Of a DNA stretch of 12,909 nucleotides, positions 7,898 through 12,909 are shown one piece after another. The stretch lies in the NCBI GenBank assembly GCA_964509125.1, contig CAZDVZ010000046.1:1-12909 (forward strand). The letters run 5' to 3'. The notes beneath the pieces are model-generated. The model had not been told where the DNA came from and made no database searches. It saw only the letters and a list, made by a program, of their open reading frames with translations. The position numbers were made by a program, and so were the translations under genes. Each line of letters starts with the position of its first letter. Within the stretch, counting starts at the first letter, position 1. Source of the stretch: SIG653 sp964509125. GTDB taxonomy: Bacteria > Bacillota > Clostridia > Oscillospirales > CAG-382.

Positions 7898-8110
7898 GAC
7901 AAGGATTCCGGACGGAATAACTGCGAAATATGTTCAAGAAGTGAAAAATGTAAAAGGTTATCTTATACAACGCAATTAAAAGATTCTATTCAACTTGCGG
8001 AAGATGTGGGGAAAACTTTCCAACTCTTTGTTTGACCAGACACATATATGACAGCACCCTTAAAAGAGGCTATAAAAACATATGGAGTAAAAGTAACTTA
8101 CTCGTGGTAG
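7849..8110 (+). pseudogene. Rhs C-terminal nuclease toxin, Tox-REase-like, inactivated
   Basis: In the +1 frame relative to the Rhs core the sequence reads SGIVKNTKKYIVNGRTRIPDG, then EVKNVKG, stopping at 7979. The Rhs frame then continues from 7961 as SYTTQLKDSIQLAEDVGKTF and QLFV, an in-frame TGA at 8033-8035, then PDTYMTAPLKEAIKTYGVKV and TYSW, with a stop at 8108-8110. Put together this resembles the restriction-endonuclease-fold toxin tails of Rhs proteins. RIPDG and EVKNVK supply the PD...ExK catalytic pattern. Two frameshifts plus one nonsense codon (CGA to TGA would explain it) make it non-functional. The first shift is near A-rich runs. The TGA is an independent lesion, so sequencing error alone is unlikely. 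Confidence 0.7.
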
Positions 8111-8212
8111 TACCCAAATAGTTTTGTGTTGGTGGCTTAGTATAATAAATCTTTCGGTTTGTTTTTTGATAGAACTCAATAGAGAATAGTTTTTATATAA
8201 ACTACCAAAAAA

Positions 8213-8249
8213 TCTATGAGATCACCCATTAAGTTGGTGATCTCATAGA
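8213..8249. other. Perfect 14-bp hairpin between toxin 1 and its immunity candidate
   Basis: TCTATGAGATCACC (8213-8226) and GGTGATCTCATAGA (8236-8249) pair perfectly over a 9-base loop. Six As precede it on the plus strand, so read on the minus strand it looks like an intrinsic terminator with a T tract; on the plus strand it has none. Confidence 0.7.
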
Positions 8250-8322
8250 CACAATTATGAATATGAAAAGAAAAATTTGATCCAAAAAAGTCAAAGCACT
8301 TAATGAATGGGGCGAATATAAT

Positions 8323-9030
8323 ATGATAAATAATAACAAGCTTGTAACCGAGGCAATATATAAATTTGCTATAAAAGAAGAAAAAGAGTGGCGAAATGAT
8401 AAATCCAATGCATATGATGTTAAGATAGTTGACGAGATGATGAAAAGTATAAGAAGTATTGGATATAGATACAAATATTTGGCAGATATTACTCATCGTG
8501 ATAATAAAGATTTAAAACTTTTGAATATTTTATTGCAGTATATAGGTCGTTTTGAAGATGAAGGTATTTCTGCTGAATTGGTTGGAGTTGTGGGTATAAA
8601 AGGAAACAAAGCGGCCACGGAAATTATAATAAAGAATTATATGACTTCTTCAATGAAAAATAAATTAAGTCAAGCGGTATTTTATGATAATGCACTAAAT
8701 AACTTAAAAGACAAAAGATATATATTTGAATATTTAAAAATCCTTAAAAACCCCGAAGAAGCAAGTAGATTTCCTTTTACTATGATTATGTTAGGCAAGT
8801 GGCAAGTCACAGAAGCTAAACCTTATTTTTTGCAATATATAGATTATTTCGATGAAAAAAATAATAGGGTTTTTATATCTATGGAAGCATTGAGTTATTA
8901 CATGGATGAAGATGGAATAATAGCTGAGAAAATTGCTAAAAAATTAAAAAGTAGCAATAAAGATATAGTCATGGCAGCAAAAAAAGCTGAAAAAAGACTT
9001 AAACAAAAAATGTCAAATCACAAAGGATAA
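8323..9030 (+). CDS. HEAT-repeat-like candidate immunity protein (cassette 1)
   Basis: This intact 235-residue, Lys-rich helical protein shows repeat-like helix pairs in its second half, such as MIMLGKWQVTEAKPYFLQYI followed by NNRVFISMEALSYYM and IIAEKIAKKLKSSNKDIVMA. These suggest HEAT/Armadillo-type repeats. GGGG at 8309-8312 is 10 bases before the ATG, a weak ribosome binding site. Its frame is open a further 14 codons upstream (VKALNEWGEYN), possibly a relic of another tail. It follows the broken nuclease toxin in the place where Rhs immunity genes lie, so it is proposed to neutralise that nuclease. No family name can be given. It has stayed intact while its presumed toxin decayed. Confidence 0.7.
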   Translation: MINNNKLVTEAIYKFAIKEEKEWRNDKSNAYDVKIVDEMMKSIRSIGYRYKYLADITHRDNKDLKLLNILLQYIGRFEDEGISAELVGVVGIKGNKAATEIIIKNYMTSSMKNKLSQAVFYDNALNNLKDKRYIFEYLKILKNPEEASRFPFTMIMLGKWQVTEAKPYFLQYIDYFDEKNNRVFISMEALSYYMDEDGIIAEKIAKKLKSSNKDIVMAAKKAEKRLKQKMSNHKG

Positions 9031-9061
9031 TTTATATATAAATCTATAAATTATTCCTTTT
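9022..9061 (+). terminator. Probable terminator overlapping the stop codon
   Basis: AAAGGATAATTTATA (9022-9036) pairs with TATAAATTATTCCTTT (9045-9060) with one bulged base and an 8-base loop. The pairing includes the stop codon region of the upstream gene and ends in TTTT. The stem is AT-rich but long. Confidence 0.5.
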
Positions 9062-9095
9062 AGATACTTGGTATTAGTTTTATACTGAAAAATTT

Positions 9096-9506
9096 CAGGC
9101 ACAGAAATTCTTACCGTTGCAGGTCTTGTTGCTATAGAGAACATTTCTGAAGGCGATGAAGTTCTTGCTGAAAATCCTGAAACAGGTGAAAAAGGTGTAA
9201 AAAGGGTTGTACAGACCTTTGTTAAAGAGACATATAATCTTGTTCATATATATGTTGAAGACGAAGAAATTGTAACAACTCCCGAACATCCGTTCTGGGA
9301 AATGAACCGTGAATGGTGTTCCGCTATCGAAATCCGTGCAGGTGATATATTAAAACTTGCAAATGGCAAAACAGCTGTTGTTTCTAAAGTTTATTCAGAA
9401 GCTTTATCTTCTCCTGTAACCGTATATAACTTTGAAGTTGAAGATTACCATACGTATTACGTTGGCGAAGATTCTGTCTTAGTTCATAACTGGTGTTCAA
9501 CTAAAA
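9096..9506 (+). repeat. 411-bp Hint-domain repeat, copy 1
   Basis: This stretch matches 10590-11000 without any gap; I count 12 mismatches in 411 bases (about 97%). It starts abruptly at CAGGCACAG, inside the Hint domain after its expected first Cys. It ends at CAACTAAAA, exactly where the two toxin tails diverge. Confidence 0.9.
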
Positions 9507-9784
9507 CCCAAAAACACCAAATGCTGTCCAACAAAAATAAAACATATACAAAAAAATTTAAGAGTATAACAGATAAATATGGTTTAAAACTTAATAGCAA
9601 GGATAATGTATTTGAAATGAAAGACCATTTGGGCAGACATACTATAGCATATCACGAATTTATGCTTCAAAAAATAAAATCATTCGATGTTATAGCGAAC
9701 GGAAATAGAGACATATTTATGAAGTATTTCAAAAAATTAACCGACTATGTGCAAGCACATCCAAATGTAATGTACATGAAATAG
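9302..9784 (+). CDS. Truncated Hint domain with HNH-like toxin tail (cassette 2)
   Basis: An internal ATG gives 160 residues, but the same frame is open from 9089 and reads KISGTEILTVAGL through TTPEHPFW into this segment. The real object is a Hint (intein-like self-cleaving) pretoxin domain without its beginning. The nucleophilic Cys seen in cassette 3 is missing. The end of Hint is intact: YNFEVEDYHTYYVG and LVHN (residues ~60-63), where cleavage would release the tail. The tail reads KHQMLSNKNKTYTKKFKSI, then KYGLKLN and HLGRHTIAYHEFMLQKI. It resembles HH/HNH-superfamily Rhs nuclease tails (HHI-SNKN...GRH--AYH), except that the second His of the HH pair is Gln73. No ribosome binding site or promoter is visible, so it is probably a silent, displaced toxin end. 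Confidence 0.8.
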   Translation: MNREWCSAIEIRAGDILKLANGKTAVVSKVYSEALSSPVTVYNFEVEDYHTYYVGEDSVLVHNWCSTKTQKHQMLSNKNKTYTKKFKSITDKYGLKLNSKDNVFEMKDHLGRHTIAYHEFMLQKIKSFDVIANGNRDIFMKYFKKLTDYVQAHPNVMYMK

Positions 9785-9833
9785 TAAGCAAAAATAGATT
9801 TTACACTAATAGAAAGAAGTAAAGAAGCGATAC

Positions 9834-9868
9834 AAGTAACATAATTTATTATTTAAATTATGTTACTT
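9834..9868. other. Perfect 15-bp hairpin between toxin 2 and its immunity candidate
   Basis: AAGTAACATAATTTA (9834-9848) and TAAATTATGTTACTT (9854-9868) pair perfectly over a 5-base loop, 50 bases after the toxin stop. There is no T tract on either side. The rest of 9785-9956 holds no gene. Confidence 0.75.
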
Positions 9869-9956
9869 ATGTTTAATGCACAGCAGTCTTCACTCCTCTT
9901 CTAAAAACATTTGTAACTTTTTCAAAAAAACAATTACTTGAAAGGAATAATTAACT

Positions 9957-10322
9957 ATGACAACAATTTTATTGAACCAATTTATGAAGTGGATTGACAA
10001 GCATTTATCTCAGGTAAAATCCTTAAACGTTAAGGCGTTCAACTTCAATCTTTATGAAAGTAATGAAGAAAATGAATATGATATACAACTTGTAGGATCA
10101 CCATATTACGACAGTGAGAATGATGATTGGGCTTGCGATACCATTTTCAGTTCCGAAGAAGATCTTTTTACAATAAATAGTGATGATTGGGAAACGGCCT
10201 TGGAACAATGCATAGAATTGGTTAAAGAGTACTCCAATTCAGGGGAACTAAAACATATTTTCCTCAACGCCGAGAGAGTAACTGCAGGATTTGTAGATGG
10301 AGACTTGGAAATAATATTATAG
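9957..10322 (+). CDS. Small acidic candidate immunity protein (cassette 2)
   Basis: The 121-residue protein has AAAGGA 10 bases before its ATG. It is strongly acidic (YESNEENEYDIQ, YYDSENDDWACD, SSEEDLF, NSDDWE), as many nuclease immunity proteins are. The middle and end (DWACDTIFSS, a Trp-Glu helix, then AERVTAGFVDGDLEIIL) look like small immunity-type proteins found behind Rhs and other polymorphic toxins. I cannot name the family. Its place directly downstream of the HNH-like toxin tail makes it the natural partner. Unlike the truncated toxin it keeps a full frame and a good ribosome binding site. It could protect against the same toxin delivered by neighbouring cells. Confidence 0.7.
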   Translation: MTTILLNQFMKWIDKHLSQVKSLNVKAFNFNLYESNEENEYDIQLVGSPYYDSENDDWACDTIFSSEEDLFTINSDDWETALEQCIELVKEYSNSGELKHIFLNAERVTAGFVDGDLEIIL

Positions 10323-10361
10323 TTCACAAGATAAGCCGAAAGGGATCGCTCTAAACCCACA

Positions 10362-10492
10362 AAAAAAGTGATGTTATGAGCTGTTTTTTGAGTTGTTGCT
10401 TGTTAAAATTGATCAACCTCATTCTGTATTCAGTGCTTATTATTCACTAAAAGCTCATCACCTCCGACGTTTAAATGCGTTGGAGGTGATGA
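10362..10492 (+). repeat. Dispersed ~130-bp palindrome-ended repeat, copy A
   Basis: It is homologous to 12695-12824 in the same orientation. Shared blocks are AAAAAGTGA, GTTTTTT, CTTGTTAAAATT, TTATTATTCAC-like, and the terminal palindrome. The palindrome is TCATCACCTCCGACG (10455-10469) with CGTTGGAGGTGATGA (10478-10492), 15 bp with one G-T. It resembles a REP/MITE-type element. No gene is inside. It ends 10 bases before the open frame of cassette 3. Confidence 0.7.
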
Positions 10493-10540
10493 ATAAGCTG
10501 AACGCTTAACGAAGCAAAATCAGGTGCTGCATCCGGTGCG

Positions 10541-11299
10541 GTGTTCGGAGCTTTAACTGGCGGAATAACAAGTAAATCTTGCTTCGTTGCAGGCACAGAA
10601 ATTCTTACCGTTGCAGGTCTTGTTGCTATAGAAAATATTTCCGAGGGCGATGAGGTTCTTGCTGAAAATCCTGAAACCGGTGAAAAAGGTGTAAAAAGGG
10701 TTGTACAGACCTTTGTTAAACAGACATATAATCTTGTTCATATATATGTTGAAGACGAAGAAATTGTAACAACTTCCGAACATCCGTTCTGGGAAATGAA
10801 CCGTGAATGGTGTTCCGCTATCGAAATCCGTGCAGGTGATATATTAAAACTTGCAAATGGCAAAACAGCTGTTGTTTCTAAAGTTTATTCAGAAGCTTTA
10901 TCCTCTCCTGTAATCGTATATAACTTTGAAGTTGAAGATTACCATACGTATTACGTTGGTGAAGATTCTGTTTTAGTTCATAACTGGTGTTCAACTAAAA
11001 AATACAAATCTTTGACAAAGAATAATTTTAGAAACAATGTTATGAGGTACACTAAATCAGATGGAATTAATAAAGAAGCCCACCATATTTTGCCACAAAA
11101 GTTTAATTCTTTTTTCAAAAATAGAGGCATAAATATACACAGTCCGGTTTATGGCAAAATGCTCAATAAAATCGAACATTCAAAATACAGTTATAAATAT
11201 AATGCAATGTGGGGAAAATTCATATTGGAAAATCCCAACGCAACATATGGTCAAATAATGGACTTTGCAAATGAAGCAATGAAAATATTCACACCATAA
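10541..11299 (+). CDS. Hint domain with HH-motif nuclease toxin tail (cassette 3)
   Basis: A GTG gives 252 residues; the frame is open from 10502 (TLNEAKSGAASGAVFGALTG), the Gly/Ala-rich linker usually found before Hint in Rhs proteins, so this is again a displaced tail. The Hint domain is complete: SCFVAGTEI with Cys14 as nucleophile, TTSEHPF (77-83) as the internal T--H block, and LVHN (145-148) at the cleavage site. Self-cleavage there would free a ~104-residue tail. The tail contains KEAHHILPQKFNSFF (178-192), then GINIHSPVYG, a histidine at 213 and NAMWGKF. This fits the HH-type, metal-dependent HNH-superfamily nucleases of polymorphic toxins. No clear ribosome binding site or promoter precedes it. 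It differs completely from the cassette 2 tail despite the shared Hint. Confidence 0.85.
   Translation: MFGALTGGITSKSCFVAGTEILTVAGLVAIENISEGDEVLAENPETGEKGVKRVVQTFVKQTYNLVHIYVEDEEIVTTSEHPFWEMNREWCSAIEIRAGDILKLANGKTAVVSKVYSEALSSPVIVYNFEVEDYHTYYVGEDSVLVHNWCSTKKYKSLTKNNFRNNVMRYTKSDGINKEAHHILPQKFNSFFKNRGINIHSPVYGKMLNKIEHSKYSYKYNAMWGKFILENPNATYGQIMDFANEAMKIFTP
10590..11000 (+). repeat. 411-bp Hint-domain repeat, copy 2
   Basis: This is the partner of 9096-9506, in direct orientation and of identical length. Differences are mostly silent; they include Glu/Gln, Pro/Ser and Thr/Ile exchanges. Copy 2 continues upstream into the Cys-containing start of Hint, which copy 1 lacks. Confidence 0.9.
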
Positions 11300-11317
11300 A
11301 TAAGTGCCTAGAACATA

Positions 11318-11362
11318 TATGTAACACATGTTTTAGGAATTACCTAAAACATGTGTTACATA
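11318..11362. other. Perfect 20-bp hairpin after toxin 3
   Basis: TATGTAACACATGTTTTAGG (11318-11337) and CCTAAAACATGTGTTACATA (11343-11362) pair perfectly over a 5-base AATTA loop, 18 bases after the toxin stop. As rather than Ts follow, so it is not a standard intrinsic terminator on the plus strand. Between it and 11531 there is only AT-rich sequence with short, broken frames. Confidence 0.8.
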
Positions 11363-11531
11363 AAAAATAATAAATAAAATACAAGGGGATAAAAAATCTT
11401 AAACAAAAATCATCTTCTCGTGTTCGATTTGCGTTTAATTTGTAAAATTATGAAAATTATATGTTTTTCGAGAATAAAACGAGTTTTTATACCCTCTGCA
11501 ATTTTTATATTTACATTTTTTTGAAATTTGA

Positions 11532-11732
11532 TCATTAATTCCACATATATTCTATTTTGTGCAGAATATTTTAGCACCATTATTGAGCATTCTGGACAAT
11601 CGTAAGAACAAATATGAAAGTTCAATCGCATTCTTGTATTGTGCCAAGAATTTATTATTAAACAAAAAGTTTTCAAATAGTGTCCATTTTGAAAATCTTG
11701 CTATCTCAGGGATTAAAAGAGGTATGAAATGA
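11532..11732 (+). pseudogene. Remnant of a small gene overlapping the next start
   Basis: A frame without ATG runs from 11532 and reads ILDNRKNKYESSIAFLYCAK, then NLLLNKKFSNSVHFENLAIS and GIKRGMK. It stops at TGA 11730-11732, which overlaps the next gene's ATG as ATGA. The overlap and the protein-like composition suggest a real, translationally coupled gene whose 5' part has decayed; a GTG at 11559 is the only plausible internal start. Position directly behind toxin 3 suggests a former immunity gene. No family is recognised. Confidence 0.4.
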
Positions 11733-12655
11733 ACGAATTGTATAATGACCTTATTTGTTTTTTTAAAAACGTTAAAAAGACTTCTCACAAAAACTTACAC
11801 AGCGGGGGTGCTTTCAAACTTAAAGAAAAAAGCGTTGAAAATGAGTTTTATTTAGATAAAGAATATCTATATTTTGAAGAAAAAAATTTATTTGTCCAAG
11901 CTTTAAAAGAAATAGCTTTAAACGAAAACGAAGAAATATATCTTCGCCATCTCGCTTGTGATATGGGACTTTTTTATGGACTTGATGATTCTTTTTTTAT
12001 AGATAAATTATATCTATTAAAAACGTTGTGCGAGGAGATTCCAGCCGACTATGAAAACTACACAAGCCCGACATACGTTCATATAACAATTGAATTTTTC
12101 CTTATGTACTATGCGTTGGGAGAACCTTTTCGCAAAATAACTAAAACCTATGATGATTATTCTACAAATCGAAAAATAGGAGTAAAAAAAGTTGGCAATT
12201 TAGGTTATTTAAAAAGTGGTGAAGAGCTTGAAAAACATATGAAAACAATTATAGAGATTGACTCAAGGCTTTTTTATGAAGTAACACCAAAATACCGAAA
12301 AAGTTTTATTTGTTATAGTTTTATAAAAAATGTTCAAAAACTTGGAAAGGTCTATATTCCAACTGAAATAGAAAAAAAGAGAGTACGGTTAATTATCAGT
12401 GCAATTAACTTTTTTGAATTAAACGAACTATCCTCTGCTGTATTAAATCTTTTTAATCTTGTAAAAGTGTCCCAAAAAACTAAATACGATTTATCAAGCG
12501 TAACAGTAATAAACAAAACATTATATGATGATGCATTGGAATTGTTACTTATGTTAATTGAGAAAGTAAATTACAAACGCAAAGTGGACGAATTCATTTT
12601 TAAATACAACCGAAAGTTTATAGAAGGCTTTAAACATCAAAACAAGCCTGTCTGA
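11729..12655 (+). CDS. Unrecognised 308-residue helical protein (cassette 3)
   Basis: AGAGG lies 7 bases before the ATG, and the start overlaps the stop of the preceding remnant. The protein is rich in Lys, Leu, Tyr and Phe and looks all-helical, with no signal peptide and no membrane helix. Segments such as EEIYLRHLACDMGLFYGLDD, HITIEFFLMYYALG and FICYSFIKNVQKLGKVYIP are aromatic-rich helices. I do not recognise the family. As the only intact gene after toxin 3, between the toxin and the second dispersed repeat, it may be the immunity protein or cargo of that cassette. It is larger than most single-domain immunity proteins (~100-200 residues), so cargo is a serious alternative. Confidence 0.65.
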   Translation: MNELYNDLICFFKNVKKTSHKNLHSGGAFKLKEKSVENEFYLDKEYLYFEEKNLFVQALKEIALNENEEIYLRHLACDMGLFYGLDDSFFIDKLYLLKTLCEEIPADYENYTSPTYVHITIEFFLMYYALGEPFRKITKTYDDYSTNRKIGVKKVGNLGYLKSGEELEKHMKTIIEIDSRLFYEVTPKYRKSFICYSFIKNVQKLGKVYIPTEIEKKRVRLIISAINFFELNELSSAVLNLFNLVKVSQKTKYDLSSVTVINKTLYDDALELLLMLIEKVNYKRKVDEFIFKYNRKFIEGFKHQNKPV

Positions 12656-12694
12656 CAGGGCAGGGTATTGAGGGGAGACAGGGGATGTTTCGAA

Positions 12695-12824
12695 ACCATT
12701 GAAAAAGTGAGGTTTTAAGCGTTTTTTCTGTCTCGTTCCTTGTTAAAATTATCAATCTCGCGTTACTTATAATTCACCCAAAGATATCACCTCCGACGTG
12801 AAATGCGTTGGAGGTGATATCTTT
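12695..12824 (+). repeat. Dispersed ~130-bp palindrome-ended repeat, copy B
   Basis: Same orientation as copy A (10362-10492). Its terminal palindrome is AAAGATATCACCTCCGACG (12780-12798) with CGTTGGAGGTGATATCTTT (12806-12824), 19 bp with one G-T over a 7-base loop, ending in TTTTA. The core TCACCTCCGACG/CGTTGGAGGTGA is identical in both copies, while the outer stem bases differ in a compensatory way. It may also end transcripts of the 308-residue gene. Confidence 0.7.
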
Positions 12825-12909
12825 TACATATAAAGATTCTGACCTTTCTTTTTGGCTTCAAGTTCACGTTTGAGCCTTGAATCGATGTCTGTATTAACGG
12901 GCAACTGAT
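12824..12909 (-). CDS. C-terminal end of a minus-strand gene (runs off right edge)
   Basis: On the minus strand the frame is open from the window edge and reads QLPVNTDIDSRLKRELEAKK followed by KGQNLYM, with TAA at 12826-12824. The composition is that of a charged coding tail, and the frame ends right at the palindrome of repeat B. Only 27 residues are visible, so no function can be given. It marks the far border of the Rhs cassette region. Confidence 0.5.
   Translation of the reverse strand, partial: QLPVNTDIDSRLKRELEAKKKGQNLYM

Noticed and set aside
8033..8035. In-frame TGA in toxin 1 as possible recoding (selenocysteine or reassigned codon)
   Set aside because: The position fits Arg (CGA) in related tails, no SECIS-like hairpin was evident, and other genes here use TGA as a normal stop.
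8176..8496. 106-codon minus-strand frame near the toxin 1 hairpin
   Set aside because: It overlaps the immunity candidate in antisense and has a low-complexity Phe/Ile-rich translation typical of the reverse of AT-rich coding DNA.
9834..11362. Intergenic palindromes as a CRISPR-like or integron-type array
   Set aside because: The stems differ in sequence, are not regularly spaced, and no integrase or Cas gene is present; they are reported as individual hairpins instead.
11410..11676. 88-codon minus-strand frame after toxin 3
   Set aside because: No convincing ribosome binding site; it is antisense to the coupled remnant, whose ATGA overlap with the next gene is better evidence for plus-strand coding.

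Overview
The window is an AT-rich stretch with strong TTGACA/TATAAT-type promoters, AGGAGG-like ribosome binding sites, and gene families typical of gut or rumen Clostridia (Oscillospiraceae/Lachnospiraceae-like Firmicutes). The families include Rhs/YD proteins with Hint domains, TipAS, DUF6259 and secreted cell-surface proteins. Genus is not decidable from the sequence. No rRNA, tRNA, CRISPR array or recognisable transposase gene was seen.

Left part (1-4854), apparently stable chromosome. A secreted protein of unknown function runs off the left edge (minus strand) behind a near-perfect promoter. A stand-alone attenuator or small-RNA-like hairpin follows. Next comes a striking membrane protein: an ECF-sigma-factor-like N-terminus, one membrane helix and an extracellular cyclophilin-type peptidyl-prolyl isomerase (757-2166). 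Facing it on the minus strand is a cytoplasmic DUF6259 glycoside-hydrolase-like protein (2468-4462) with its own promoter.

Middle part (4693-6497), a plus-strand operon-like cluster. A free-standing TipAS drug-binding domain and a P-loop kinase-like protein are intact and tightly spaced. They are followed by the decayed remains of a DUF1643 protein and a small Cys-motif protein, both frameshifted. The promoter is flanked by two near-identical 19-bp repeats.

Right part (6638-12655), an accessory region of three consecutive Rhs-type toxin tails, all on the plus strand and all lacking the 5' part of a full rhs gene. Cassette 1 is the end of an Rhs core with a mutated PD-(D/E)xK-type nuclease tail, followed by an intact HEAT-like candidate immunity gene. 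Cassette 2 is a 5'-truncated Hint domain with an HNH-like tail plus a small acidic candidate immunity gene. Cassette 3 is a Hint domain with a different HH-motif nuclease tail plus an unrecognised 308-residue protein. Cassettes 2 and 3 share a 411-bp segment, about 97% identical, that stops exactly where their toxin tails diverge. Such shared segments would let toxin tails be exchanged with a full-length rhs gene by homologous recombination. A perfect 14-20 bp hairpin, different in sequence each time, lies between toxin and next gene in every cassette. Two directly oriented copies of a ~130-bp repeat ending in a palindrome bracket cassette 3. At the right edge the last codons of another minus-strand gene begin.
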